A stretch of 64,000 bases of DNA from LMUY01 sp965276785 (GTDB lineage Bacteria > Pseudomonadota > Alphaproteobacteria > Acetobacterales > Acetobacteraceae), in contig OZ255629.1 in the NCBI GenBank assembly GCA_965276785.1, positions 558,001 to 622,000 of the forward strand. Reading direction: 5' to 3'. Made by a program: the position numbers and the translations under genes. The notes beneath the pieces were generated by a model that was not told the DNA's origin, searched no databases, and saw nothing but the letters and a program-made list of their open reading frames with translations. This document shows positions 28,079 to 38,153 of the stretch, piece after piece (position 1 is the stretch's first letter; each line of letters begins with the position of its first letter).

Positions 28079-29451
28079 TAACGGCTGGCTAACAGCCGGG
28101 AGAAACTCGCCAGCCCGGCGGCGCCCGCGAAGCATGCGGCCAGGATCAGCGCCAAAACCGGCCCGTGCAGCGCCGAAATGCCGAAGCAGAGCGCCACCAG
28201 GGCGGCCCCAGTGGCCTGACCCAGCAGGCGCGACGTGGCGACAATGCCGCTGGCGGAGCCGCTTCGCTCGGGTGGCGCCGAGTCCATGATCGCGCGCAGA
28301 TTGGGCGACTGGAAGAAGCCAAACCCGCCCCCGCAAATCATCATGCGCCAGGCGATGTCCGCGGCACTCGGTTGCGCCGGCAGCCCGGCCATGAGCACCA
28401 GCCCCAAACACAGCACCGCCATGCCGAACCCGGCCAACACGGCTGGCGGATAGCGGTCCGACAACGGGCCCGCCACCGGTGCCAACAGGCCGGTCACCAC
28501 CGGCCAGGGCGTCAGCAGCAGGCCGGTCTGCACCGCGCTGCGCCCGAGCACGTTTTGGAAGTAGAACGGCAACGCCACGAAGGCGAGGCCCTGTGCCGCA
28601 AACGAGCACATCGAGGTTACGGAGGAGAGCGCAAACAGCGGCCGGCGGTACAGGTCTACCGGCAGCATCGGCGCCGGCACGCCCCATTGCCGCCACACCA
28701 GCGCCCCGCCCACCAGCGCCGCCGCTGCCAGCACCGCGACCGTCATGCCCGGCCCGGCGCTATGCGTGCCCTCGCCGACGCCGAAGATCAGCAGGCTGAA
28801 CGCTGCGGCGTTGAGTCCCGCGCTGAGCCCGTCGAACCGGTGGACCGCGCGGGGCGTGGCGGGAAGCGTGCGGGCGGCAAGGGCGAGTGCCGCCACCCCG
28901 AGCGGCACGTTCAGAGCAAACAGCCATGGCCAGGACCCGACCGCCAGCACGCCGGCCGCGACCGTCGGCCCGGTAGCGGTGGACACGGCCACCACCAGCG
29001 CGTTGAAGCCCAGGCCGCGACCAAGCTGGTTGCCGGGATAGATAAAGCGGATTAGCGCCGTGTTGACGCTCATAATCCCGGCCGCGCCGAGCCCCTGCAG
29101 GATGCGCGCGACGGTGAGGCTGGGGATGGACCAACTCAGCGCGCAGGCCAGCGACGCCACGGTGAACACCAGCAGCCCATAGCGATAGACCCGGCCATAG
29201 CCGATGATCTCCCCCAGCGAGGCGAGTGGCAGCAAGGTGGCGACCAGCGCCAGTTGGTAGGCGTTGACCACCCAGATCGAGTTTGCCGGGCTGGCATGCA
29301 GGTCGGTGGCGATGGTGGGCAACACGGCATTGGCGATGGAGGTGTCGAGCGAGGCCATCCCGACCGCGACCACGATGGTTGTGACCGCCCATCGCCGCCG
29401 CGCGGGCGGCAGGCCGTCGAGGAGAATGGGTTTGGTCATCGGCCGAACCAT
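28078..29451 (-). CDS. MFS drug/solute efflux transporter, DHA2 (EmrB/QacA) type
   Basis: A 457-residue transporter with about 14 hydrophobic segments, as in DHA2 members. Near the N-terminus lies the family motif MASLDTSIANAVLPTIATDL with the intramembrane Asp, then WVVNAYQLALVATLLPLASL and, in helix 4-5, ARILQGLGAAGIMSVN. Substrate not predictable. Two in-frame ATGs 12 bp apart could start the gene. A palindromic repeat sits at its stop. Confidence 0.87.
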   Translation of the reverse strand: MVRPMTKPILLDGLPPARRRWAVTTIVVAVGMASLDTSIANAVLPTIATDLHASPANSIWVVNAYQLALVATLLPLASLGEIIGYGRVYRYGLLVFTVASLACALSWSIPSLTVARILQGLGAAGIMSVNTALIRFIYPGNQLGRGLGFNALVVAVSTATGPTVAAGVLAVGSWPWLFALNVPLGVAALALAARTLPATPRAVHRFDGLSAGLNAAAFSLLIFGVGEGTHSAGPGMTVAVLAAAALVGGALVWRQWGVPAPMLPVDLYRRPLFALSSVTSMCSFAAQGLAFVALPFYFQNVLGRSAVQTGLLLTPWPVVTGLLAPVAGPLSDRYPPAVLAGFGMAVLCLGLVLMAGLPAQPSAADIAWRMMICGGGFGFFQSPNLRAIMDSAPPERSGSASGIVATSRLLGQATGAALVALCFGISALHGPVLALILAACFAGAAGLASFSRLLASR

Positions 29452-29593
29452 CGGTCGCAGGCGGCCCGGCGTCTAGCCTCGGCGGAGCGGGCGCGGGTCC
29501 GGCGGATGCGCCCGCAAGGCTACCACCGGCGGCGAGTCGCGTCTTCCACCCTGCCCGACACCGCCGCGACACCGTGGCGGACCGCTCGGCAGA

Positions 29594-30661
29594 TCACACG
29601 CCGGATCCGCCGCTGACCTCCACCTGGTCGAGACGGCGATAACGGTAGATCACGACCGAGCCGATCCAGGCGGCGATGAACACGCCGATGATGATGAAGC
29701 CCAGGGTGTTAAAATTGTCGTTGAGCGACCCGATGCCGTCCCAGAACCGCCCTGATAGGCCGAGCTGGTCGGCAATCAGCCCGAGCGCCTCAATCCCGCC
29801 GATCAGGAAGGCGACCACCACCGACACCAAGGTGATGGTGAGATTGTAGTACAGCTTGCGGATCGGTTTCACGAACGCCCAATTGTAGGCGCCCACCATC
29901 AGCACGCCGTCCGTCGTGTCGACCAGCGTCATGCCCGCCGTGAACAAGGCGGGGAACACCATGATCGACCAGACCCCCACGCCTTGCGCCGCCTGGGTGG
30001 CGGAGATGCCGAGCACGGCCACTTCGGTCGCCGTGTCGAACCCGAGCCCGAACAGAAAACCGAGCGGGAACATGTGCCAACTGGCCGAGACCAGCCGGAA
30101 CAGCGGCCGGAACAGCCGGGCGAGAATGCCACGGCTGTTGAGCAGGAGATCGAAGTCCTCGTCTACGTAGCGGCCGCCAGCGCGCACGTGGCGCCAGGTG
30201 CGCCAGACCGCGCGCAGGATGAGCAGGTTGGCGGTGGCAATGGCGAACAGGAACAGCGCGGACACGCCTGTGCCGATGACGCTGCCGACGCTCTTGAACT
30301 GATCGAAATGCGAGGACAGCAGCGTCGCGGTCGCCGCCACGCCCAGCGCGGCTAGGATGACCACCGTCGAGTGCCCGAGCGCAAAGAAGAACCCGACGGT
30401 GACAGGCCGCTTGCCGGCTTGCATCAGCTTGCGGGTGACGTTGTCGATGGCGGCGATGTGGTCGGCATCCACGGCGTGGCGCAATCCGAACCCGTAGGCG
30501 AGCAGGGCGGTTCCGAGGAAGAGCGGCTGATTGCGGAACACCAGGACGGCCCAAAGCCATGCCGCCAGGTTGGCGGCGACGAGCAGACCATAGAGGCCGA
30601 TCAGCTTGCCACGCAGCCCTTGCGCGCTGTCGTTGAAAGCCGGGCTCAACCACGCTGCCAT
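29594..30661 (-). CDS. Nickel/cobalt transporter, NiCoT (HoxN/NixA) family
   Basis: High-affinity Ni2+/Co2+ permease, 355 residues with eight hydrophobic segments. The signature RHAVDADHIAAIDNVTRK lies near residue 55, with LGHSTVVILAALG near 87 and LGFDTATEVAVLG near 208, all family hallmarks. Start 30661 is chosen over an ATG 12 bp upstream because GGAG lies 6 bp before it. Cobalt supply for cobalamin (bluB is also in this window) or nickel for hydrogenase/urease are both possible. Confidence 0.92.
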   Translation of the reverse strand: MAAWLSPAFNDSAQGLRGKLIGLYGLLVAANLAAWLWAVLVFRNQPLFLGTALLAYGFGLRHAVDADHIAAIDNVTRKLMQAGKRPVTVGFFFALGHSTVVILAALGVAATATLLSSHFDQFKSVGSVIGTGVSALFLFAIATANLLILRAVWRTWRHVRAGGRYVDEDFDLLLNSRGILARLFRPLFRLVSASWHMFPLGFLFGLGFDTATEVAVLGISATQAAQGVGVWSIMVFPALFTAGMTLVDTTDGVLMVGAYNWAFVKPIRKLYYNLTITLVSVVVAFLIGGIEALGLIADQLGLSGRFWDGIGSLNDNFNTLGFIIIGVFIAAWIGSVVIYRYRRLDQVEVSGGSGV

Positions 30662-30725
30662 TCTCGTCTCCATGCGGGCAGACCAACCCGAGCCACCGGG
30701 CCGGGTTGCATGCCGGGCGGGAGCT

Positions 30726-31904
30726 TCAGCCGGATACGATCAGCTTCACCCGCTTGCCCGCCACACCGAGCGCCAGTTGGCCGCGTTTCAGCGCCAGTGC
30801 ATCCTCGCCGAACACGCTCCGGCGCCAGCCGGCCAAGGCTGGAACATCCGGCGCGTCTTCCACCGCCAGCCGGTCGATGTCTTCCGACGAGGCGACCAGC
30901 TTGGGCGCCACGTCGTGCTCCTCGCACTTGGCCGCCAGCAGCACCTTCAGCAGCGCCACCAAGGCCGGGGATGGGCGGGGGCCGTCGCGCAGGCGGGGCG
31001 GCTCGGGCAGCGCGTCCTCGGGCAAAGCGGTGGCGGCGGCGATGGCCGCGAGCAGGCTGGCGCCGGTGCGGCCCTCGGCGAAGCCGCGCGACAGGCCGCG
31101 GCACCGGCCCAGGGCTTCGGCCGTGATCGGCGCGGTGGCCGCCACTTCCAGCAGGCTCTCATCGCGTAGCAGGCGTTGCCGCGGGATGTTCACCCGCTGC
31201 GCTTCCCGCTCCCGCCAGGCGGCGACAGCACGCAGCACCCCCAGCATGCGGCGATTGCCGGTGCGCGGGCGCAACCGTTCCCACATCGCCTCCGGGTCGG
31301 CGCGGTAGGTGGCGGGGCGGGCCAGCACTTCCATCTCCTCCAGCACCCACCCGCCGCGGCCGTCGCGGTCCAGCCGTTCCCGCAAGCGGAGATAAGCGGT
31401 ATGCAGGTACGTCACGTCGGCGGCGGCGTAGCTGACCTGGGCGGGAGAAAGCGGCCGGGCCGACCAGTCGCTGAAGCGATGCGCCTTGTCGATGCTGCCG
31501 CCGACGAGGGCCGAGACCAGCGCGTCGTAGCCCACTTGGTCGCCAAAGCCGGCCACCATGGCAGCGACCTGAGTGTCGAACACCGGCTTTGGCACGGCGC
31601 CGAACAGTTCGAGGAAGATCTCGATATCTTGCCGAGCGGCGTGGAACACTTTGAGCGTGGTCTCGTCGCGTAGCAGGGCCCCAAGTGGCGCGAGGTCGAG
31701 CCCTGGGGCCATCGCATCGATCACGGCATTTTCGGCCGCGCCGCCAAGCTGCACCACGCAGAGCTCGGGGTAGTAGGTTCGCTCCCGCATGAACTCGGTA
31801 TCGATGGTAACGAACTCTTCGCGGCGCAACCGGCCGCAGAGGGCGGCCAGGCTCTCGGTGGTGTTGACCAGGCTGGGCGCGGGGTAGTCTGGGCGGCTGG
31901 GCAT
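30726..31904 (-). CDS. rnd: Ribonuclease D
   Basis: 3'-5' exoribonuclease of the DEDD family involved in tRNA 3' maturation. 392 residues. The exonuclease motifs are Exo I FVTIDTEFMRERTYYPELC near residue 30, Exo II VFHAARQDIEIFLELFG near 85 and Exo III SYAAADVTYLHTAYLRLRER near 152 (YxxxD). An HRDC domain occupies about residues 210-290 (RRMLGVLRAVAAWREREAQ). The longer upstream extension of the frame is not supported. A strong palindrome lies in its 5' region. Confidence 0.93.
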   Translation of the reverse strand: MPSRPDYPAPSLVNTTESLAALCGRLRREEFVTIDTEFMRERTYYPELCVVQLGGAAENAVIDAMAPGLDLAPLGALLRDETTLKVFHAARQDIEIFLELFGAVPKPVFDTQVAAMVAGFGDQVGYDALVSALVGGSIDKAHRFSDWSARPLSPAQVSYAAADVTYLHTAYLRLRERLDRDGRGGWVLEEMEVLARPATYRADPEAMWERLRPRTGNRRMLGVLRAVAAWREREAQRVNIPRQRLLRDESLLEVAATAPITAEALGRCRGLSRGFAEGRTGASLLAAIAAATALPEDALPEPPRLRDGPRPSPALVALLKVLLAAKCEEHDVAPKLVASSEDIDRLAVEDAPDVPALAGWRRSVFGEDALALKRGQLALGVAGKRVKLIVSG

Positions 31905-31948
31905 CGGCAGGTTATCGCCGTAGCGGGCGGCATCGTCAAAGACTACTG

Positions 31949-31986
31949 GAGCATGATCGCTTCTGGTAGGCGAAGCGATCATGCTC
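31949..31986. repeat. Palindromic repeat, GATCGCTTC family (copy 2)
   Basis: Perfect 15-bp inverted repeat: arms GAGCATGATCGCTTC and GAAGCGATCATGCTC with loop TGGTAGGC. It stands between rnd and the NUDIX gene. The same element in inverted orientation and with more mismatches occurs at 28041-28078, so this is a dispersed repeat family rather than a one-off terminator. Confidence 0.75.
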
Positions 31987-32052
31987 AAGTGCTTTGTGTA
32001 GAGACTGATTCACGCATCAGGTCTTTCAACCTGGAGCGATCAGCTCTAAGGA

Positions 32053-32604
32053 TCAAACGGCGCCGTGGATGCGCAGCAGCCCGAAGGCGGCGATGGTCGT
32101 GGCGTCGAGCAGGCGGCCATCCCGTATCATGGCCTCCACATCGCGCACCGGCACGGCGGCCGACACCATCCCCTGCTCGCTGGCTTCCCGCTCATGCGGA
32201 CCCTGGCGCAGCCCGGTGGCGAGGAACACGTGGCCCAACTGGTTGCAATAGCCCGGGCCTTGCAGGAAGGCGCCGACCTTCTCCATGCGGGACGCAATCA
32301 GGCCCGTCTCCTCCCGCAACTCGGTCGCGGCGACCTCATCGGGGGGTGCGTCCGGCCTGTGTTCCAGAGTGCCCATCGGCAGTTCCCACAGCCGGCGGCG
32401 CACCGGGTAGCGGTATTGCTCCACCAGGGTGAGGCACCCTGCTGCCAACGCGGCCACCACCACGAAGTCCGGCCGTTCGACCACGCCGTAGACGCCCTCC
32501 GACCCGTCCGCCCGGCGGATGGTGTCCTCCCGCAAGCGCAACCATGGGTTTTGGTAGGCGATACGGCTGGTCAGCGGGACGATTTCGTGCAGCTTGGCAC
32601 TCAT
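32053..32604 (-). CDS. NUDIX hydrolase (ADP-ribose pyrophosphatase-like)
   Basis: A 183-residue NUDIX protein. The N-terminal part (NPWLRLREDTIRRADGSEGV, then VVALAAGCLTLVEQYRYPVR) is typical of ADP-sugar pyrophosphatases. The Nudix box region is LWELPMGTLEHRP followed by DEVAATELREETGL; the usual Arg of the REUxEExGU core is a Thr here (TELREETGL), while the Glu pair that binds metal is kept. Start at 32604 is the ATG of MSAKLHEIVP. Substrate specificity is not assigned. Confidence 0.83.
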   Translation of the reverse strand: MSAKLHEIVPLTSRIAYQNPWLRLREDTIRRADGSEGVYGVVERPDFVVVAALAAGCLTLVEQYRYPVRRRLWELPMGTLEHRPDAPPDEVAATELREETGLIASRMEKVGAFLQGPGYCNQLGHVFLATGLRQGPHEREASEQGMVSAAVPVRDVEAMIRDGRLLDATTIAAFGLLRIHGAV

Positions 32605-32688
32605 TCGGGTTCTTCCGTTCGGTGGCATTTTGCAATGGTTCGAGCCGGTGTATGCCGGATTGGTAAACGGATCGCTACCGCGGTGCGG

Positions 32689-32721
32689 TGTCACGCTAGC
32701 TTCATGGTTTTGTCACATGCC
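32689..32721 (+). promoter_or_regulatory. Pho box (PhoB-binding site) upstream of pstS
   Basis: Three 11-bp direct units precede pstS: TGTCACGCTAG, CTTCATGGTTT and TGTCACATGCC. TGTCAC recurs exactly 22 bp apart with a degenerate unit between, matching the known 11-bp periodic TGTCA-type Pho box. It lies about 86-118 bp upstream of the pstS ATG, and phoB itself is the last gene of the operon, implying autoregulation. Confidence 0.75.
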
Positions 32722-32806
32722 CGTCGTGAGTTTTGCGTAGGGTCCGGCCGTGACTATCGGCCCTGCCGCATGCGGCGGTGCTGCCACCCACCATCCTGGA
32801 GGATGC

Positions 32807-33835
32807 ATGACACTCTCACGCACGGCGATCGCGCTGGCGTTTGCTGGCTTGTCGCTCGCCGCCCATGCGCAGCAGATCACCGGCGCCGGCGGGACGTTCC
32901 CGGCGCCAGTCTACGCCAAATGGGGCGAGGCGGCGAAATCGGCCACCGGCATCGAACTCAACTACCAGGCCATCGGCTCCGGCGGCGGGCAAAACCAGAT
33001 CACCAACCGCACGGTCGATTTCGGCGCCTCCGATGCCCCGATGGCGCCGGAGAAGCTCGAATCGGCGCACCTGCTGCAGTTCCCCACCGTGATGGGGGCG
33101 GTGGTGCCGATCGTGAACATCCCGGGCGTTACGGAGGACGAGCTGAAGCTCACGGGCGAGTTGGTGGCCGACATCTACGCCGGCAAGATCGTGAAATGGA
33201 ACGACCCCAAGCTGGCCGAACTCAACAGCGGAGTGAAGCTGCCCAATCTCGCCATCGCTCCGGTCTATCGCGCCGATGCGTCCGGAACCTCGTTCGTCTG
33301 GACGTCCTATCTGTCGGCGGTAAGCCCGGAGTGGAAGTCCTCGGTGGGGGCAAACACCAGCGTGAAGTGGCCGGCCGGCGCCGGAGCTAAGGGCAATGAC
33401 GGCGTGGCGGCGACGGTGGCGCACACCCGCGGCGGCATCGGCTACGTCGAGAACGCCTATGCGACGCAGAACCACTTGGTCACGGTGCAGTTGCGCAACA
33501 AGGCTGGCAACTTCGTCAAGCCAAGCATCCCGGCGTTCCAGGCTGCCGCCTCCGCCGCCGACTGGGCGAGCGCGCCGCATTTCGCGGTGAGCCTGATCGA
33601 TCTCGGCGGCGCCACCACCTGGCCCATCGTCTCGCCCACCTTTATCCTGCTGCCGGAAGACCCGAAGGACGGCAATAGGAGCGCCGACGTGATCAAGTTC
33701 TTCGATTGGTGCTACAAGGACGGTGGCCCGATCGCCACCCAACTCGACTATATCCCGCTGCCGGCGTCGGTGCAGGATACTGTTCGCACCGCCTGGCGCA
33801 AGGACGTAACGTTCGACGGCAAGTCCGTCTACTAG
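32807..33835 (+). CDS. pstS: Phosphate ABC transporter substrate-binding protein PstS
   Basis: Periplasmic phosphate-binding protein, 342 residues. Signal peptide SRTAIALAFAGLSLAAHAQQ cleaved after AHA near residue 21. The mature protein begins ITGAGGTFPAPVYAKWGEAA and has IGSGGGQNQITNRTVDFGAS near 60 and RADASGTSFVWTSYLS near 155, all phosphate-binding segments of PstS. ATG 32807 is preceded by GGAGGATGC. First gene of pstSCAB-phoU-phoB. Confidence 0.95.
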   Translation: MTLSRTAIALAFAGLSLAAHAQQITGAGGTFPAPVYAKWGEAAKSATGIELNYQAIGSGGGQNQITNRTVDFGASDAPMAPEKLESAHLLQFPTVMGAVVPIVNIPGVTEDELKLTGELVADIYAGKIVKWNDPKLAELNSGVKLPNLAIAPVYRADASGTSFVWTSYLSAVSPEWKSSVGANTSVKWPAGAGAKGNDGVAATVAHTRGGIGYVENAYATQNHLVTVQLRNKAGNFVKPSIPAFQAAASAADWASAPHFAVSLIDLGGATTWPIVSPTFILLPEDPKDGNRSADVIKFFDWCYKDGGPIATQLDYIPLPASVQDTVRTAWRKDVTFDGKSVY

Positions 33836-33854
33836 CCTGGGGAACGGAGGCTTC

Positions 33855-34844
33855 GTGCAACAGGCGCTCGCCGCGAACCGTGAGGCGCAGCCGCCAGCCA
33901 GTGCCGCGCGGCGCCGGGCCATGGTGGGTCAATCGGCTGGCGACCGGCTGTTTGCCGGCTTGGCCACCGGGTCCGGCGTGCTGGTGCTGGTGCTGTTGGG
34001 TGCCATCATCGTAGTGCTGTTCCTGGGCGGGCTGAAAGCGTTCCACGCGTTCGGGCTTAGTTTCCTGAGCAGCACCGATTGGGACCCGGTGCAGAACGTC
34101 TACGGCGCCGCCGTGCCGGTGTATGGCACGGTGGTCACCGCGATCCTGGCCTTGCTGGTCTCGGTTCCCTTGGCGTTCGGGATCGCGTTTTTTCTCACCG
34201 AACTGGCGCCGGCCTGGCTCAAGCGGCCGATCGGCACCGCGGTGGAACTGCTGGCGGCGGTGCCTTCCATCATCTTCGGCATGTGGGGCTTCTTCGTCAT
34301 CGTGCCGGTCATGGCCCAATACGTGCAGCCTTGGGTGATCGATACGTTCGGGGACCTGCCGCTCATCGGCGTGCTGTTCTCCGGGGCGCCGTTCGGCACC
34401 GGCATTCTCACGGCGGCGCTGATTTTGGCGGTGATGATCATCCCGTTCATCGCCGCCACGATGCGCGACGTGTTTCAGACCGTGCCGCCGATGTTCAAGG
34501 AATCCGCCTACGGCATCGGTTGCACGCGGTGGGAGGTGATGCGGTCCATCGTGTTGCCGTATACCCGCGCCTCCGTGGTGGGTGGGATCATGCTCGGCTT
34601 AGGGCGCGCCTTGGGCGAGACCATGGCGGTCACCTTCGTGATCGGCAACACCAATCGCATCTCGGCGTCGCTGTTCGCACCGGGCAACACCATCGCCTCG
34701 CTGGTGGCGCTCGAATTCCCAGAATCGCCCGCCGGCAGCCTGAAGCTGTCGTCGCTGATGGCGCTGGGGTTTATCTTGTTCGTGATTTCCTTCATCGTGC
34801 TGGCGATCTCCCGGCTGCTGCTGCGGCCGCGAGTGAAGGGCTGA
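33855..34844 (+). CDS. pstC: Phosphate ABC transporter permease PstC
   Basis: Inner-membrane permease of the phosphate importer, 329 residues, GTG start after an ACGGAGG site. Six hydrophobic segments; the ABC permease (BPD_transp_1) part spans about residues 90-325, with FGMWGFFVIVPVM near 143 and the EAA-like loop FKESAYGIGCTRWEVMRSIV near 215. Followed by pstA after 7 bp. Confidence 0.94.
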   Translation: MQQALAANREAQPPASAARRRAMVGQSAGDRLFAGLATGSGVLVLVLLGAIIVVLFLGGLKAFHAFGLSFLSSTDWDPVQNVYGAAVPVYGTVVTAILALLVSVPLAFGIAFFLTELAPAWLKRPIGTAVELLAAVPSIIFGMWGFFVIVPVMAQYVQPWVIDTFGDLPLIGVLFSGAPFGTGILTAALILAVMIIPFIAATMRDVFQTVPPMFKESAYGIGCTRWEVMRSIVLPYTRASVVGGIMLGLGRALGETMAVTFVIGNTNRISASLFAPGNTIASLVALEFPESPAGSLKLSSLMALGFILFVISFIVLAISRLLLRPRVKG

Positions 34845-34851
34845 GCCCGCC

Positions 34852-35772
34852 ATGAGCGCCACCACGCTTTCCACTATCCCCGGCCGCGCGCTCGATCATG
34901 CTGCCGCGTCGCGGTTGGCCCGGCGGCGCCGCGTGTTCGACCGTGGCGTGGCGACGTTGTGCGTGGCGGCGACGCTGATCGGCCTGTTGCTGCTGGCCTC
35001 TATCCTGTTCACCCTGGTTTCGCGCGGCTTCGCCGGCTTGTCGCTGGGCGTGCTGGTGAAGAACACCGCGCCCGCCGGGTCGGGCGGCGGCCTTGCCAAC
35101 GCGATCGTCGGCACAGTTTTGCAGACGGCGGTGGGCACGCTGATCGGCACGCCGGTCGGGCTCATGGTGGGCACCTACCTCTCCGAGTATTCCGGCGGCT
35201 CCGCGCTCGGCAACGCGGTGCGCTTCGTCTCGGACGTGCTGCTCTCTGCGCCGTCGATCCTGATCGGCCTGTTCATCTACCAGCTTGTCGTGCTGCCCTC
35301 CGGCGGCTTCTCCGGCATTTCCGGCTGCATCGCGCTGGCGGTGATCGTCATTCCCATCGTGGTGCGCACCACGGAGGATATGCTGCGGCTGATCCCGGTG
35401 ACCCTGCGAGAGGCCGCGGTGGCTTTGGGCGCGCCTAAGTGGAAGGCGATCACCGCCATCTGCTATCCGGCGGCACTCGATGGCATTCTCACCGGTGTGC
35501 TGCTGGCCATCGCGCGGATTGCGGGCGAGACGGCGCCGCTGCTGTTCACCAGCCTGGGCAATCTGAACGCGACGGTGGATCTCCACCACCCCGCCACCTT
35601 GGTGAGCGCGTTCGGCACGGCGATGTCCAGCCTGCCGGTGACGATCTATCAATACGCCGGGTCGGCCTATCAGGACTTGGTGGACCTGTCCTGGGTCGCC
35701 GCGTTGCTGATTACTGTCGGCGTGCTCGCGCTGAACATCGTCGCCCGGCTCGCCGTGCGCCGCCGCCATTAA
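34852..35772 (+). CDS. pstA: Phosphate ABC transporter permease PstA
   Basis: Second permease subunit, 306 residues with six hydrophobic segments. The EAA-type loop that contacts PstB is LREAAVALGAPKWKAITAIC near residue 185. The N-terminal segment ARRRRVFDRGVATLCVAATL precedes the first helix, as in other alphaproteobacterial PstA. Heterodimer partner of PstC. Confidence 0.94.
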   Translation: MSATTLSTIPGRALDHAAASRLARRRRVFDRGVATLCVAATLIGLLLLASILFTLVSRGFAGLSLGVLVKNTAPAGSGGGLANAIVGTVLQTAVGTLIGTPVGLMVGTYLSEYSGGSALGNAVRFVSDVLLSAPSILIGLFIYQLVVLPSGGFSGISGCIALAVIVIPIVVRTTEDMLRLIPVTLREAAVALGAPKWKAITAICYPAALDGILTGVLLAIARIAGETAPLLFTSLGNLNATVDLHHPATLVSAFGTAMSSLPVTIYQYAGSAYQDLVDLSWVAALLITVGVLALNIVARLAVRRRH

Positions 35773-35799
35773 CCCGCGCGGCGGGTGCAAAGGGACGCT

Positions 35800-36627
<828 letters not shown>

Positions 36628-36638
36628 GGAGACGCAGC

Positions 36639-37373
36639 ATGGCAGACGCACCGGCCGAACACATCGTCCGCTCCTACACGCAGCAACTGGCTGCGTTGCG
36701 TGACCGCATCACCCAAATGGGCGGCATGGTGGAGGCGCAAGTGGCCGCTGCGGCCGCCGCCGTGGTGCACCAGGACAGCGCCGCCGCCAGCCAGGCCGTA
36801 GAGCAGGACCCGGCGGTGGACGCGCTGGAGCGGGACGTGGAGGCGCAGGTGATCGCGATGCTGGCGCTACGCCAGCCGATGGCGCAAGACCTGCGCCAGA
36901 TCGTGGCGGCGCTGAAGATCACTTCGGCGCTGGAGCGGATTGGCGACTATGCCTCCAACGTCGCCAAGCGCTCGATCGTGCTGCAGCAATTCTCCTTGCC
37001 GTTCAGCCTCTCCGGCGTCGCGCACATGACGCGGCTGGTGCAGGAGAACCTGAAGCTGATCGTGGACGCGGTCGGCGAGAACGACGAGGCCAAGGCGCTG
37101 CAGGTATGGCGGGCCGACCAGGCGGTGGACGACATCTACAACGCCCTCTTCCGCGAGCTGGTGACGTACATGATGGAGGATCCGCGCAACATCACACCCT
37201 GCACCCATTTGCTGTTCATCGCCAAGAACCTCGAGCGGATCGGCGACCACACCACCAACATCGCCGAAACGGTGCATTACACCGCGACGGGGGAGACGTT
37301 GCCGGAGAGCCGGCCCAAGGGTGACACCTCTGCCTACACCGTGGTGCGGCCACGGGACGAAGCGGCGCGATAA
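36639..37373 (+). CDS. phoU: Phosphate transport regulator PhoU
   Basis: Two-domain helical repressor protein that links PstB activity to the PhoR kinase. 244 residues from the ATG of MADAPAEHIVRSYTQQLAAL (GAGGAGA upstream); the upstream extension of the frame lies within pstB and is not real. The two PhoU repeats are visible, each with an ExxDx-type metal motif: ITSALERIGDYASNVAKR near 95 and NLERIGDHTTNIAETVHY near 198. Confidence 0.94.
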   Translation: MADAPAEHIVRSYTQQLAALRDRITQMGGMVEAQVAAAAAAVVHQDSAAASQAVEQDPAVDALERDVEAQVIAMLALRQPMAQDLRQIVAALKITSALERIGDYASNVAKRSIVLQQFSLPFSLSGVAHMTRLVQENLKLIVDAVGENDEAKALQVWRADQAVDDIYNALFRELVTYMMEDPRNITPCTHLLFIAKNLERIGDHTTNIAETVHYTATGETLPESRPKGDTSAYTVVRPRDEAAR

Positions 37374-37384
37374 GGAAACTCCGA

Positions 37385-38116
37385 ATGCGGGAAGCCAGCA
37401 TGGCAGAGATGATGTCGAGCCAAGCCAAGCCCTTGGTGCTGGTGGTGGAGGACGAGGCTGCCTTGGCCACCATGCTGCGCTACAACCTGGAAAAGCAGGG
37501 TTTTCGCGTGGACGAGGCGGTGGACGGGCAGGAAGCGCTAACCCGCATCGCCGAGGCGCCGCCCGACATGGTGCTACTGGATTGGATGCTGCCGGTGATG
37601 AGCGGCATCGAGGTGTGCCGGCAAATCCGGCGGCGGCCGAACACGCGGGATTTGCCGGTGATCATGGTGACGGCGCGCACCGAGGATGGCGATGCGGTGC
37701 GCGGGCTGAACACGGGCGCGGACGATTACATCACCAAGCCGTTCAACATGGATGCGTTGCTCGCCCGCATGCGCGCGTTGTTGCGCCGAGCCGGCGCGAT
37801 GCCGGCGAAGGGCCGGCTGGAGTTTCATGACATCGCGATGGACCTGTCGGCGCATCGGGTGCAACGCAACGGCCGGGCAATCCATCTGGGGCCGACCGAG
37901 TTCCGCCTGCTGGAGTTCTTTATGCAGCACCCGCGGCGGGTGTTCTCGCGCGAGGAACTGCTGGACGCGGTCTGGGGGCCGGACATTCACGTGGAGCCGC
38001 GCACGGTGGACGTGCACATCCGGCGGCTGCGCAAGTCGGTGAACGGGGCGGGGGAGTTGGATTTGGTCCGCACTGTTCGAGCCGCCGGGTATGCGCTCGA
38101 TACCGAGACAATTTGA
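37385..38116 (+). CDS. phoB: Phosphate regulon response regulator PhoB
   Basis: OmpR-type response regulator, 243 residues. Receiver domain (about residues 17-130): acidic VVEDEAALA, phospho-acceptor Asp in DMVLLDWMLPVMSG near 65, TARTEDGD near 97 and YITKPFN near 117. C-terminal winged helix about 140-240 with GPTEFRLLEFFMQHPRRVFS and HIRRLRKSV. An alternative ATG 15 bp inside (MAEMMSSQ) is possible. It follows phoU by 11 bp; no phoR is adjacent. Confidence 0.94.
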   Translation: MREASMAEMMSSQAKPLVLVVEDEAALATMLRYNLEKQGFRVDEAVDGQEALTRIAEAPPDMVLLDWMLPVMSGIEVCRQIRRRPNTRDLPVIMVTARTEDGDAVRGLNTGADDYITKPFNMDALLARMRALLRRAGAMPAKGRLEFHDIAMDLSAHRVQRNGRAIHLGPTEFRLLEFFMQHPRRVFSREELLDAVWGPDIHVEPRTVDVHIRRLRKSVNGAGELDLVRTVRAAGYALDTETI

Positions 38117-38125
38117 TCATCGGTC

Positions 38126-38149
38126 GTAGCCTGAATCTCGATGCGGGAG
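38126..38149 (+). repeat. Single GTAG-type palindromic repeat
   Basis: GTAG followed by CCTGAATC-TC-GATGCGGG, a hairpin with one mismatch and one G-T pair. It closely resembles the left unit at 18021 (GTAG plus CCCGCATC-TT-GATGCGGG). It lies in the 37-bp gap between the convergent phoB and amino-acid dehydrogenase genes, where it may end transcription. Confidence 0.5.
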
Positions 38150-38153
38150 TCGC

